Below, piece after piece: positions 23,772 to 33,600 of a stretch of DNA of 56,550 bases (position 1 is the stretch's first letter; each line of letters opens with the position of its first letter). A program made the position numbers and the translations under genes. The notes under the pieces were generated by a model, which saw nothing but the letters and a program-made list of their open reading frames with translations, was not told where the DNA came from and made no database searches. Source of the DNA: Planctomycetota bacterium (lineage in GTDB: Bacteria; Planctomycetota; UBA8742; UBA2392); the NCBI GenBank assembly GCA_020425605.1, contig JAGQRH010000026.1, positions 1 to 56,550 of the forward strand. Direction: 5' to 3'.

Positions 23772-23936
23772 CACGATCATCGACTTCCAGCCGATCTCAC
23801 CCTTCTCACGCTCAAGGATACCACCAAGGCTTCCGCTGATCCCGGCCGTCTTGGCCGTCAAAGCCCGCAACCCGGCCGACGCCACCCCAATCATCAATCC
23901 GCCCACCAGAGCGGGCCAGACTCGTTCCCAATCCAT
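23772..23936 (-). pseudogene. Truncated duplicate of the YeeE/YedE subunit-1 gene (first ~55 codons)
   Basis: Starting at ATG 23936, the first ~52 codons align without gaps with 21817-21653 (constant offset 2119), about 17 mismatches in ~157 compared bases. Only about three amino-acid changes result (D4E, L24R, I36S), so most changes are silent and the copy was probably functional after duplication. Homology ends at VVG / VLG (codon ~55), just after the stop of the 21904 gene. The frame then continues antisense into that gene for a further ~70 meaningless codons. The second half of the gene, including the cysteine motif, is missing. Confidence 0.8.
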
Positions 23937-24002
23937 GATTACCCCACGATGCCGTCGGCCAATTCGGGCATTCGGAAGCGGTGTGTGAAGGCGCAGCCGG
24001 TG

Positions 24003-24509
24003 TCAGGTGTCGTCGTTCTTGTGATCTTCGTAGTCGCCCAGGTCCATCTTCGGCACGATGCCCGTTGCAACGCGGGGCGGGGTGTCTTCCGGTAAGTCAT
24101 CCTGCTCGGCTGCTTCGACGGCCAGCTCGCCCGACTCCCGGTCATTGACGGCAGCCAGATAGGCCAGCAGCCCTGACCCCACCAAGAACACGGCCGCAGG
24201 TGTTCCAAACGTAAAGGTCGAGATCAGCATCGTCAGGGCCACGCTGGTGCCGTTTTCTTTGAAGACCACCCAGACAATGATCGCACCGATGAACCCCATG
24301 AGCAGACCGGCCGCAATCGAGACCAGGCCGAGCAACAGCAGCAGGCGCGTGTAGGTCCACAGCGACGGGACCTTGCCGTTCAGCAGCCAAAGCGCACCCG
24401 GAATGCTGTGCCAAAGCGGCGGTAATGGGCGAGAAGGCGAACGCCCGACCGCCGCATCCACCTTTGCATAGGCGGCTTCACCTCTGGCTTTTGAGCGGTT
24501 GTCGGGCAA
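24003..24509 (-). CDS. Hypothetical two-TM protein encoded downstream of formate-THF ligase
   Basis: A 168-aa protein that starts at TTG 24509 with GGGAG 7 nt upstream. Hydrophobic segments are at ~56-82 (LLLLLGLVSIAAGLLMGFIG) and ~96-120. The C-terminal ~45 residues are acidic and soluble (EAAEQDDLPEDTPP). No catalytic motif. It follows the formate-THF ligase gene by 18 bp on the same strand and is probably co-transcribed. Function unknown. Confidence 0.7.
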   Translation of the reverse strand: MPDNRSKARGEAAYAKVDAAVGRSPSRPLPPLWHSIPGALWLLNGKVPSLWTYTRLLLLLGLVSIAAGLLMGFIGAIIVWVVFKENGTSVALTMLISTFTFGTPAAVFLVGSGLLAYLAAVNDRESGELAVEAAEQDDLPEDTPPRVATGIVPKMDLGDYEDHKNDDT

Positions 24510-24527
24510 CCCAGTGCTCCCGCGCGC

Positions 24528-26222
24528 CTAGAACATGCCGATGATGTTACCGTCTTTGTCGATGTCGATGTTTTCGCCGCCGGGTTTCTTGGCCAGTCCG
24601 GGCATGGTCATCATGTCGCCGCACAGCATGTAGACGAAGCCGGCGCCGGCTGACAGGCGGGCGTCCTTGATCGGCAGAGTGTAGCCTGTGGGCGCGCCGA
24701 GCAGGCTGGCGTCGTGGCTGAAGCTGTACTGGGTCTTGGCCATGCAGACCGGCAGTTTGCCGAAGCCGGCTTCTTCGAAACTCTTGATGCGCTTGCTTGC
24801 ATCCGCGCTGAATTCGACCTTGGCCGCGCCGTAAATCTTCTGCGCGATCGCTTCCACCTTCTTCTTGATGGGCTGGTCGACTTCGTAGGTAAACTGGAAC
24901 TTGGCCGGCTGCTCGCAGGCTTTCACCAGCGCTTCGGCGAATGCCGCGCCGCCTTCGCCGCCTTTGGCGAACACTTCGCTGATTACGCAGTCGTACGCGC
25001 CCGCCGCCATTGCGGCCTTGCGCACCATTTCGAGCTCGTTTTCGGTCTCGTTGCCGAAGACGTTGATCGCGACCACAACCGGCACGCCGAAGCTGACGCA
25101 GTTCTGCACGTGCTTGGTGAGGTTGGACATGCCGGCTTCGAGAGACTTGAGGTCTTCCTTGACCAGGCCTTCCGGCAGCGGCTTGCCCGGCTTGACCTTG
25201 AAATTACCGGACTGGTTCTTGAGCGCGCGCACGGTGGCGACCAGGCCGACGGCGTCGGGCGTGATGCCGCTGGCGCGGCACTTGATGTTGAAGAACTTCT
25301 CCGCGCCCATGTCGGCGCCGAAGCCGGATTCTGTCACTACATAGTCGGCTACCTTCAGCGCCACCCGGTCGGCGACAATGCTGCTGTTGCCGTGCGCGAT
25401 GTTGGCAAACGGCCCGGCGTGCACAAACGCGAGTGAGCCGCCGATGCACTGCAGGATGTTCGGTTTGATCGCGTCGCGCATGATGGCGGTCATCGCGCCG
25501 GCGACCTTGATGTCTTCGCAGGTGACGGCCTTGCCGGCCTTGGTGAAGCCGACCACGATTTTGCCGAGGCGCTTGCGCATGTCGTGGATGTCTTCGGCCA
25601 GCGCAAGAATCGCCATGACTTCGGAAGCGACAGCGATGTCGAAGCCGGTCTCGCGCGGGATGCCGTTGGCGGAGCCGCCGAGGCCGGTGATGATCTGGCG
25701 CAGGTCGCGGTCGTTGATGTCCATGCCGCGCCGGATGTTGATGCTGGAAGGCTCAATACCCAGCTCATTGCCTGACTTGATGTGGTTATCGAGGAATGCG
25801 CAGGCCAGGTTGTTCGCCGCCTGCACGGCGTGGATGTCGCCGGTCAGGTGAATGTTCAGGTCTTCGGGCGGAATCACCTGTGCGAAGCCGCCGCCGGCCG
25901 CGCCACCCTTGATGCCGAACACCGGGCCGAGGCTGGCCTGTCGAATGCAGCAGGCGGCCTTCTTTCCGATGTGAGTCAGGCCCATGGTCACGCCGACGGT
26001 GTTGGTAGTTTTGCCTTCGCCCAGCGGCGTCGGGCTGATCGCCGTGATGTCGATGTACTTGCCGTTGGGCTTGTCTTTCAGCCGGTCGATGATGCTGAGC
26101 TTGACCTTGGCTTTGACATCGCCATACAGCTCAAGGTCGCCGCGTTCGATGCCGTAGCGTTTCGCGACGTCTTCAATCTTCTCCAGCTTGGCTTCGCGCG
26201 CGATTTCCAGGTCCGACTTCAT
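24528..26222 (-). CDS. fhs: Formate-tetrahydrofolate ligase
   Basis: A 564-aa enzyme making 10-formyl-THF from formate, THF and ATP; entry point of one-carbon units or part of a Wood-Ljungdahl/serine-glycine route. The P-loop is TPLGEGKTT (65-73). DIHAVQAANNLACAFLDNHI, RDxR-type segments and the C-terminal MPGLAKKPGGENIDID are characteristic. ATG 26222 is chosen (GGAG 8 nt upstream); the longer reading from 26294 adds 24 non-conserved residues. It is full length and unremarkable. A small membrane protein follows on the same transcript. Confidence 0.96.
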   Translation of the reverse strand: MKSDLEIAREAKLEKIEDVAKRYGIERGDLELYGDVKAKVKLSIIDRLKDKPNGKYIDITAISPTPLGEGKTTNTVGVTMGLTHIGKKAACCIRQASLGPVFGIKGGAAGGGFAQVIPPEDLNIHLTGDIHAVQAANNLACAFLDNHIKSGNELGIEPSSINIRRGMDINDRDLRQIITGLGGSANGIPRETGFDIAVASEVMAILALAEDIHDMRKRLGKIVVGFTKAGKAVTCEDIKVAGAMTAIMRDAIKPNILQCIGGSLAFVHAGPFANIAHGNSSIVADRVALKVADYVVTESGFGADMGAEKFFNIKCRASGITPDAVGLVATVRALKNQSGNFKVKPGKPLPEGLVKEDLKSLEAGMSNLTKHVQNCVSFGVPVVVAINVFGNETENELEMVRKAAMAAGAYDCVISEVFAKGGEGGAAFAEALVKACEQPAKFQFTYEVDQPIKKKVEAIAQKIYGAAKVEFSADASKRIKSFEEAGFGKLPVCMAKTQYSFSHDASLLGAPTGYTLPIKDARLSAGAGFVYMLCGDMMTMPGLAKKPGGENIDIDKDGNIIGMF

Positions 26223-26381
26223 TGCGGGTCTCCGGCGTGCAGGTCTCTGAAAGTTGGGGACGCGAAGTTTAGCCGCAGTCCACAAGTTGTCCACGCGCCT
26301 TCGCGCGTCGCGGCCTGCATTTCCGCCGTCCCTTGGGTCAGCAGTGTCTGGTCACCGATCTCGCGGACCGGCCGGGCGCCC

Positions 26382-26519
26382 TCATTCCAGGCTTCGGCGG
26401 GCGGATGCAGTCCGAAGACCGGCGTGGTCCATCAGGTGCGCGCGCAGGGTCGGCAACTGAAGCTCATAGGCTGTGTCGCGCAGTGTGATGCGTCGAAACA
26501 GGCAGGCGGTTTCGGCGGA
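26382..26519 (-). pseudogene. Relic of a third STAND-motif TPR gene, within a 363-bp gene-free gap
   Basis: Reading the minus strand from ~26519 gives AETACLFRRITLRDTAYELQ and onward, clearly homologous to the starts of the TPR genes at 20945 and 28004 (AETTYLFRHALVRDAAYQLQ). The frame stops at TGA 26382 after ~45 codons and no TPR region follows. There is no start codon in a suitable place. The rest of the gap (26223-26381) shows no gene; it holds only the fhs leader. This looks like a decayed remnant of a family expansion, next to a surviving member. Confidence 0.65.
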
Positions 26520-26585
26520 GCCCCTGTCGCGATTCTGGCGATGTCGGCGGGAGGTTCATTGGGCTGAGGCGCGCATCGGTGCGGC

Positions 26586-28004
26586 CTAGCTGGTGGGCCG
26601 CTCCTTGGTGCTTTCTTCCGTGAATGGGGGAATTCCTGCTGCTTTGCAGTCACGGATCATCTGCTCGCCGATGTCGTTGCGTGTGGCGTGGTCACCGAGT
26701 TCCTCCAGGGTCGCCGCAGCTTGCAGCCAATGGCGGCGAGCTTCTTCAATCCGGCCGGTTTTCAGGAGCAGCCGAGAATATTCGCTGCGGTGGTAGCCTT
26801 CGAAGTGACGGTTGCCGACGCTGACGTGGATTTCCAGCGCCTCCAGAAAACCGGCCTCGGCCTTCGCGGTTTCGCCGCGACTCAGCCAGAACTTGCTGAG
26901 ATTGCCGAGCGTGATACCGACGCCACGGCGGTTGTTCAGCTCGCGGTGAATCTCCATAGCTTCTGTGGTTAGGCGCACAGCTTCTTCTTCACGTCCCGTT
27001 CCGTCATACAGCAGCGCGAGATTGCCAAGCACGATTGCGACAAAACGGCGCTGGCCGGTCTCGCGATGCATGACGATGGCCTGGTGGTAGTAATCCTCTG
27101 CCTCTGCGTTGCGTCCCGCGTCGAGGTGCTGGTTGGCAATTCCGGCAAGGGCGATTGCTTCAAAGCGGCGGTTTCCAACTTCGCGGTGGATCTCGAGCGC
27201 GGTTTCTGCCGCCTTGCGAGCTTCATCAATTTGTCGGCGGTCCATCAACAGGTTGGCGTAGTTACCGAGCGCGACGCCCTCGCAGCGGCGATTGCCGGTC
27301 TTGCGGGCGAGCTGGAGGGCTTCGTCAAAGGCGGCCTCGGCTTCCGGGATGCGTCCGATCTCATACAGAAAGGATGCCATGTTGCTTAGCGTGACGGCGC
27401 ATTCGTGCTCGTCCTCGTGCGCGCGTAGAAGCTCCAGACAGCGATGATATGCGGCGACCGCATCATCGATCTGGCCAAGCTGACGATAGTTGCCTGCCAG
27501 GGTTCCGATTGCGACGGCTTCATTGAAGGGGTCACCTGTGGCACGAGCGGCCTCGGCGGACTTTTCAAGCAGGCTGAATGCGAGCGGCAACTGCTCATCC
27601 AGCTGCGCTGCCTGGCCCGCGTGGCGCAACGCCTCCGGCGCTTGGGCGGGATCTTCTTCGGCGCAGGCGCTCCAGAACCGGACGGCATCACCCGCGCGAA
27701 ATGTCTTTTCGGCGAACCAGGCAGCTCGGCGCAGATAGCGAAAACGTGCATCCCGACTTGCCGCTCCGGCCAGTCTTGCGTGCTCCGCCAACTCGGCGGC
27801 GACGGTGTCCAGTTGGTGTGGTGCGTACTGTGCTTCTCCTCGACCATTCAGTTGTGGCTCCGGTGGTGGGCCGCCCATCGCGGACTCGATGAGTTCCAGC
27901 GCGAGGCCATGCAGTTCCGCACGGACGCCCGGCGGTTGCAGCTGGTACGCGGCGTCGCGCACCAGGGCATGTCGAAACAGGTACGTGGTCTCAGCGGATG
28001 ACAT
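26586..28004 (-). CDS. TPR protein starting at a STAND-ATPase C-terminal motif, copy 2
   Basis: A 472-aa protein beginning with the same block as the 20945 gene (SAETTYLFRHALVRDAAYQL), then about nine TPR-type repeats with unusually regular units (e.g. VGNRRFEAIALAGIANQHLD; TGQRRFVAIVLGNLALLYDG). A TAG codon lies in frame 9 nt upstream, so no ATPase domain is fused. TAGAAT ends 6 nt before the ATG, fitting a leaderless start. The exported thioredoxin-like gene ends 30 bp upstream on the same strand. Likely a cytoplasmic scaffold or the separated effector-sensing half of a STAND regulator (inference). Confidence 0.8.
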   Translation of the reverse strand: MSSAETTYLFRHALVRDAAYQLQPPGVRAELHGLALELIESAMGGPPPEPQLNGRGEAQYAPHQLDTVAAELAEHARLAGAASRDARFRYLRRAAWFAEKTFRAGDAVRFWSACAEEDPAQAPEALRHAGQAAQLDEQLPLAFSLLEKSAEAARATGDPFNEAVAIGTLAGNYRQLGQIDDAVAAYHRCLELLRAHEDEHECAVTLSNMASFLYEIGRIPEAEAAFDEALQLARKTGNRRCEGVALGNYANLLMDRRQIDEARKAAETALEIHREVGNRRFEAIALAGIANQHLDAGRNAEAEDYYHQAIVMHRETGQRRFVAIVLGNLALLYDGTGREEEAVRLTTEAMEIHRELNNRRGVGITLGNLSKFWLSRGETAKAEAGFLEALEIHVSVGNRHFEGYHRSEYSRLLLKTGRIEEARRHWLQAAATLEELGDHATRNDIGEQMIRDCKAAGIPPFTEESTKERPTS

Positions 28005-28034
28005 ATGCGGATTCTACGGCACGGGGCTCGGCCG

Positions 28035-30452
28035 TCACTCGCCATTGGGCGACAGCAGCATGTCGAGTGTGGTCAACGCCATGGCCGCACCGTATTCGCG
28101 GCCGACGCTCAGGTAGTCGAGAAAGCTTCCGTCGGCTTTGCGGAACTTGAGCACGTCGTGCGTGAGCGCAGTCTTGTACGCTGCGCGTTGTGATGCCGGG
28201 AGCTCGCCGACCGCCTCTGCAGCGAAGCGGTATCCGAACAGCAGGTAGTATGGCGCCGTGCCTTCCTGCCCGGTGTGACAGATGCTCTTGCCACGCTCGG
28301 CGATCACGTGGTCGTGGTGTTTCAGGAACACATCAAGCGACTTGATGACTCCCTGGGTGTCCAGCCTCGATACGCGTTTGAGCGCCAGCGCATACAACGG
28401 GCTGCGCAGGGATGCTTCAGCTTCCTTGGCCGGATCGCCCTTGCCGGACATCCACATATAGCCGTAGCTTCCGTTGGGGTTCTGCAGGTGCTCGAGCGCA
28501 TCCGCAGCGCTGACCAGCATCGCGCCGGGTACCTTCGCACCGGCGCTGTTTGCGCGCTTCAGTGCGAGCAACGCGGGTGCGGTGACGAAGCCGATGCTGT
28601 TGTCAGGGTTGGACTCATGGTGGAAATAACCCCAGCCGCCGCTGGGGTACTGCTGCTTCCTCATGTCCTCAATGATCGCATCCATCGCCTTGATGTTCTT
28701 GCGCCGATTTCCGATCTCGAGCTCATTGCAGCGGGCGATGTAGTCCAGCGCGAAGATCTCCGCCCAGATGGTGTAATCGAACAGGGCCGAGTGGTCGGCT
28801 GCCAGCTCCTGTTCGAGCAAATAGTTCAGGGTCTTCTCGCATGCGGTCTGCGCACCTTGTCGGTCGCGGTGGGCGAGCAGGCTGGCTGCGCAGATGGCCG
28901 AAGTCGCGAGATCGAAGATCTTTCCGTTGGCGGTGCGCGGGTTGATCCAGCGACCGTCGTCGGATTGTGAATCAAGCAGGAACGCCAGCGCACCATCACG
29001 CGCGGCGGTCGGGTCCTCGTTCAGCTCATACTTCGGCAGATTCCAGGCGTTGAATTGCGCCTCGCTCGGCCACTTCCATACGCCGAGCATGCCGTGCAGG
29101 CGCTCTTCGACGACGATGGACGCGGCAAGCCAGCCCCAGCGGTTCTCGGCGTGCTCCAGCGCAATGCTGCGCAGGTCTTTTTCGACTTCCTCGAAGCCTT
29201 TCTCGGCGCCGCGTGCGCAGCAGTTGTAGAACCTGCCTTCGGGGTCTTTGGCCTTGGCAGTGAGTTTTGCTGCCTTGGTGTTATCACCCAGGTTCAATTG
29301 CAGCAGCGCTTCTTCCGTGGCCGTGCCGGTTTCGCCACCCTTTGCGGCTTGTTTGAGGGCCTCCAGTGCTGCCTCGCCGCGGCGCAACTTGCGCAGCAGT
29401 GCAGCTTTCGCGCGCCATTCAAGGCCGCTGGTGGGAGTGCTCAGCAACTCTTCCGCGGCTTCCAGATCGCCGCGCCGCATCAGCTCCATGGGGTCGTTGG
29501 CGTTGGCCGGCTTGGTGTCGGAGTATTCTCGCAGTGCCGTGCGACAGATGTCGTAGACGTGGAAAGGGTGGCCGGTGACGGCCTGCGCCACAATCTGCCC
29601 GTCGGCCGAGGCCACCATCAGCCCGCTGCCGAAGGTGCTGGGTCCCAAGCCGAAGACTTTCGGATCGTCAAACGGCGCGTTCATACCCGGCGCCCAGAAC
29701 ACCGGCACGAAGCGCTCGTTGACGAGCTCAACAATGTCGGGGTGCATGAACACTGTGGTCAGTGTGAATCGAGACGTAAGCAGCCCTCGGTAGACCTCGA
29801 ATACCACAAGCACCAGCTTGTGTTCTTCGTTGGCTCGGCGAGCGGCTTCCTGCCAGTTGGCGGCGAATTCGATTTCGCTGCCGCAGTGGCCGGCGATCTC
29901 GCGCAGACGTTCTGCATCTTTGTCGACGGGCACGAAGTCGAAGCTTTCAAGCAGCGGCGTCAGCTCCTTGTCGGCCGTCTTGAAGTCCTCTTCAGGCGCC
30001 AATGACTGAAGGATGTAGACGAAGTCATCCTTCACAAGGAAGTGCTGGCGGATCGTGTAGCGCGCACCGGCGTCGTAGGCGCCCTTCAGGAAGTGAGCTT
30101 CTTCGCCCGCCAGCTTGTCTTTGCCTCGCGTAATGTTTGAGAGCTTGCCGTTCTGCTTCCAGTTGGTCTCCACGGCGTCTGAGGCTTCACGTGAATTGGT
30201 GATGTTCTCTTCGCGCGGGACTGCGTAGATGGTCAGGCTTGTTTCTTTGGCGTCTTTGATTTTGGCCAGCTTCATCGCATAGCTGGAGTTCTCCGGTGGG
30301 CTCGGCTCGCTGAATGCCCAACCTTGCGGGCGGTCAACCTGGAAACCGTACTGTTTGTTCACGAACACAGCGTCCTGTGCCGCAACGGATAGCGGCGCCG
30401 CCTGCGCCAGGCAGATCAGAAGCGCAAGAGCGGCGAGCATTGGCATGCGCAT
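28035..30452 (-). CDS. Exported multidomain protein: thioredoxin-like fold, TPR-like and alpha/alpha-toroid domains
   Basis: An 805-aa protein. ATG 30452 has GGGGGA 6 nt upstream and starts a clear signal peptide (MRMPMLAALALLICLAQA). Residues ~27-175 resemble a PsbP/DUF1795-like domain (VNKQYGFQVDRPQGW). Residues ~190-310 align with the thioredoxin-like domain of the selenoprotein at 35236 (VLVVFEVYRG against FLQFQEVPG, then VNERFVPV), but the Sec/Cys pair is missing, so this copy is redox-dead. Short helical repeats follow. From ~500 to the end, DGALAFLLDSQSDDGRW, QQYPSGGWGYF and LQNPNGSYGYM are QW-like motifs of terpene-cyclase/prenyltransferase-type toroids. Likely a periplasmic scaffold; no catalytic role is shown. 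Confidence 0.78.
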   Translation of the reverse strand: MRMPMLAALALLICLAQAAPLSVAAQDAVFVNKQYGFQVDRPQGWAFSEPSPPENSSYAMKLAKIKDAKETSLTIYAVPREENITNSREASDAVETNWKQNGKLSNITRGKDKLAGEEAHFLKGAYDAGARYTIRQHFLVKDDFVYILQSLAPEEDFKTADKELTPLLESFDFVPVDKDAERLREIAGHCGSEIEFAANWQEAARRANEEHKLVLVVFEVYRGLLTSRFTLTTVFMHPDIVELVNERFVPVFWAPGMNAPFDDPKVFGLGPSTFGSGLMVASADGQIVAQAVTGHPFHVYDICRTALREYSDTKPANANDPMELMRRGDLEAAEELLSTPTSGLEWRAKAALLRKLRRGEAALEALKQAAKGGETGTATEEALLQLNLGDNTKAAKLTAKAKDPEGRFYNCCARGAEKGFEEVEKDLRSIALEHAENRWGWLAASIVVEERLHGMLGVWKWPSEAQFNAWNLPKYELNEDPTAARDGALAFLLDSQSDDGRWINPRTANGKIFDLATSAICAASLLAHRDRQGAQTACEKTLNYLLEQELAADHSALFDYTIWAEIFALDYIARCNELEIGNRRKNIKAMDAIIEDMRKQQYPSGGWGYFHHESNPDNSIGFVTAPALLALKRANSAGAKVPGAMLVSAADALEHLQNPNGSYGYMWMSGKGDPAKEAEASLRSPLYALALKRVSRLDTQGVIKSLDVFLKHHDHVIAERGKSICHTGQEGTAPYYLLFGYRFAAEAVGELPASQRAAYKTALTHDVLKFRKADGSFLDYLSVGREYGAAMALTTLDMLLSPNGE

Positions 30453-30643
30453 AGAATTCCCCCGGAATGCGTGACTATTGCTTGTTGCGACGAACACGGG
30501 CTGAGTTGCAGGATTCTAGCCTCTGGATGCGCTGTGCGGGCTTTTCGTGAACGGATTTGACGTTCTATCCGTATTATGAAGAAGGCGCCTGGCGAGGTCT
30601 TTGTACCGCCGCAGGGCGCCCTATCACGCCATTGGAGACTGAC

Positions 30644-33600
30644 ATGCGCTATCTTCTTGCCGGGCTGCTGGTTGCAGCCTTCTCTCCCCTCGCGTTCGCC
30701 AGCCCCGTGCTGCGCGTTGCCGACGCCGGTCAGCGTGCACAACCCCGCACACAGCTTCTGGCCGAGACGGATGACGAAGAAGAAGACGCCGGCTTGCCCG
30801 ATGCCGAGCTGGCACTCGACAAAGGCCAGTACAAGTCCGCCAAGCTGGGCTTCAAGAAAGTCCTGAAGGATGACCCGGCTAACCAGGCCGCCGCACGCGG
30901 ATTGGCTGACAGCTATGCACAGACGGGCGACTACAAGCTGGGTATCTCTGCGCTGACCAAGTGCATTGAGCAATCGGAAAAAGTCGAAGACGTCACGCTG
31001 ATCCGTCTGGCGCGGTTGCAGCTCATTGTTGGTGACCTGACGGCGCCGGAAGCGCTGGCTGACAAGCTGATCGCTTCCGAGAGCGGCGTGTCTGCGGTTG
31101 ATGGCTACCTGCTGAAGGGCAACGTGCTCCGCGCCAAGGGTCTCTACGAAGAGGCCAAGGCCCAATACAACGAAGTGCGCGCGGTCGTTTTGAAAGAGCG
31201 TGGAGGATCACTGAAGATCGACAAGGCCAAGGGCCGCCAACCGGTGATCGCTGATGAATGGTGCAGTGCGGGCGAGGCCTACTTCTGGCTGAACCGCCTG
31301 CACGATGCAAACGATTGCTGGGGCAACGCGCTGGTTGCAGATGGCTTCCATGAGCGCACGAATGCCTGGATGGCCCGCCTGTACCTTGAGCAAAACCACG
31401 ACTCAAGTGCGCACGTCAACTACGCAGGGCCCTACCTCAAGCACAACAGCGGCTCGTCGCTCATGCATTTGCGCATGGCGCAGATCTACTTCTTCCGCTG
31501 GCGTAGCACAGCCGGTTTCAAAGAGCTGGATGAGGCTGCAAAGCTGAATCCGGACGACCCGGAGCTGCTCGCGTTTCGCGCCGTGAAGTACATCGGCACG
31601 GACCAATACGAGCTCGGCAGCAAGGACTACAACCGGGCGCTGAAGGTCAACCCGGGCAATGAAGAAGCGTTGGGTGCGAAGGCCCTTCACGCTGCCACCC
31701 TCGGGCTGAAGGACACGTGGAACGAAGCCGAGCAGGCGATGCTGGCTGTCAATCCCAAGCCCGCACGCTTCTATGAGATCGTTGCAGACGGCCTGAGCGA
31801 CCGTTTCCGCTACACGGAAGCACTGCCGCTTTACAAGAAAGCGCTTGAATGCAACCCCGAGCACTGGACCGCCTACAAGGGCCAGGGCATGGCGGCGATG
31901 AACTACGGCGACGACGAACTCGGCCAGAAGTCGCTCGAGATCGCGCTCGACAAAGACCCGATTCGCAACAACCTGCAGACCGTCAATTTCCTCACGCTGC
32001 TGGACAGCTTCAAGAATTTCGAGCGCGTGAAGACCGAAGACGGCCGCTGGAACCTGCTGGTGCATAAGTCCGAGGCACCGATCATGGTGGACATGTACCT
32101 GCAGCACCTGAACCAGATCTGGGACGACCTGAAAGCCAAGTACGACTTCGAGCCGCAGACACCGGTCACGATCGAGTCGTTCAACCGGCACGAAGACTTC
32201 GAGGTCCGCACCGTCGGAATCACCGGCCTGCCGGCCCTCGGCGCCTGTTTCGGCCATCTGGTAACGCTGGACTCACCCAGTGCCCGCCCGCCCGGCAGCT
32301 ACAACTGGGCCAGCACGCTGCGCCACGAGATGGACCACGTCTGGCAACTGCAGATCAGCAATGGCCAGATTCCGCGCTGGCTGGCGGAAGGCTGCAGCGT
32401 CTACGAAGAAAAGCGCACCCGCCCCGAGTGGGAGCGCCACATGGAAGACCAGCTGTTCATGCATTACCACCAGGATGACATCCCGTCCGTGAAGAAGTTC
32501 AACGAGTGGTTCCATGACGGAAGCAAGGTCCTGTTCGCCTACTATCTCGGCAACGTGATGATGGAGTTCATCGACAAGAAGCTCGGTGGCCTCAACAAGA
32601 TCCGCAGCATGATCGAGATGTTCGGTGCCAAGAAGACGCCGGAAGAAGTCTTCCGCGCCTGCCTCAGCATGGAGCCCGAGGACTTCGACAAGCAGTTCCG
32701 CGACTACGTGGCGAACGAGCGCATTGCGCATCTCAAGATGATCCCGCTGGTCAGCCCCGGCCGAACCGACGAGCTTTACTTCAAGTACGAGGACGGCGAG
32801 GCCACGACCGACGAGTTGGTTGAGCTGGCACTTGCGTACACCCAGCAGGGCTCGCGCTTCGACGCCGAGACATTCCTCGGGCTCGCGAAGAAAGCAGGCG
32901 CCGACACGGTGATGGGCAAGCGTGGCTCAACTTATTGGTACTGCGTAGCGATGCTGGCGCGCAACGATGAAGACCTGCCCCGCGCTGACCGCAGCAAGAA
33001 GATGCGCGAAGCCATCGAGACCGCCATCGCCCGCGGACTTGAGGACTACCAGACCTACTTGATGATGGCCCAGTTCGCGCAGCAGGAACGCAACGTCGAA
33101 ATGATGCTGCACTGGGTAAATGAAGCCCAAAGGGCGTTCCCGGAAAGCGCGCAGCCCTACGCTTACCTGTACCAGATCTACCAGCAGACCCGCGACAACG
33201 AGAACGCCATCAAGGCTGCCGAAAAGTGGGTCAGCGTTGACGAGAACAACCTGAATGTGCGCATGTGGCTGATCGAGAACGTCTACGACCCCGGGCGCAA
33301 CTGGGAAAAGATGGCCGACATGGCGCTGCAGGCCGTGAACGTCGCGCCACTCAGCGCCAAGGTGCACCACTACCGCGGCTATGCCCTGCGCAAGCTGAAG
33401 GACTGGCAGGGTGCGGTGGACAGCTTCGAGTTCGTGCGCAGGCTCGCAACCGGCGCCACGCCCGAGGAAGCGCTGCAGGCTGAAGTAGACGCCCTGTGCG
33501 ACATCGCGGCGACCTGGTTGCAAGCCGAGGAGAACGAAAAGTGCCGCAAGGTGCTCGACGAAGCCAAGGCCCTTGACCCGAACAATGCACGCATCAAGAC

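Noticed and set aside
23568..23936. 122-aa minus-strand ORF as a functional YeeE-like gene
   Set aside because: Only the first ~55 codons are homologous; the rest is antisense to the 21904 gene and lacks the cysteine motif, so it is treated as a pseudogene fragment.
26280..26300. TTGTCCACG resembling a DnaA box
   Set aside because: Single imperfect match, no cluster of boxes, no AT-rich region and no dnaA/dnaN nearby.
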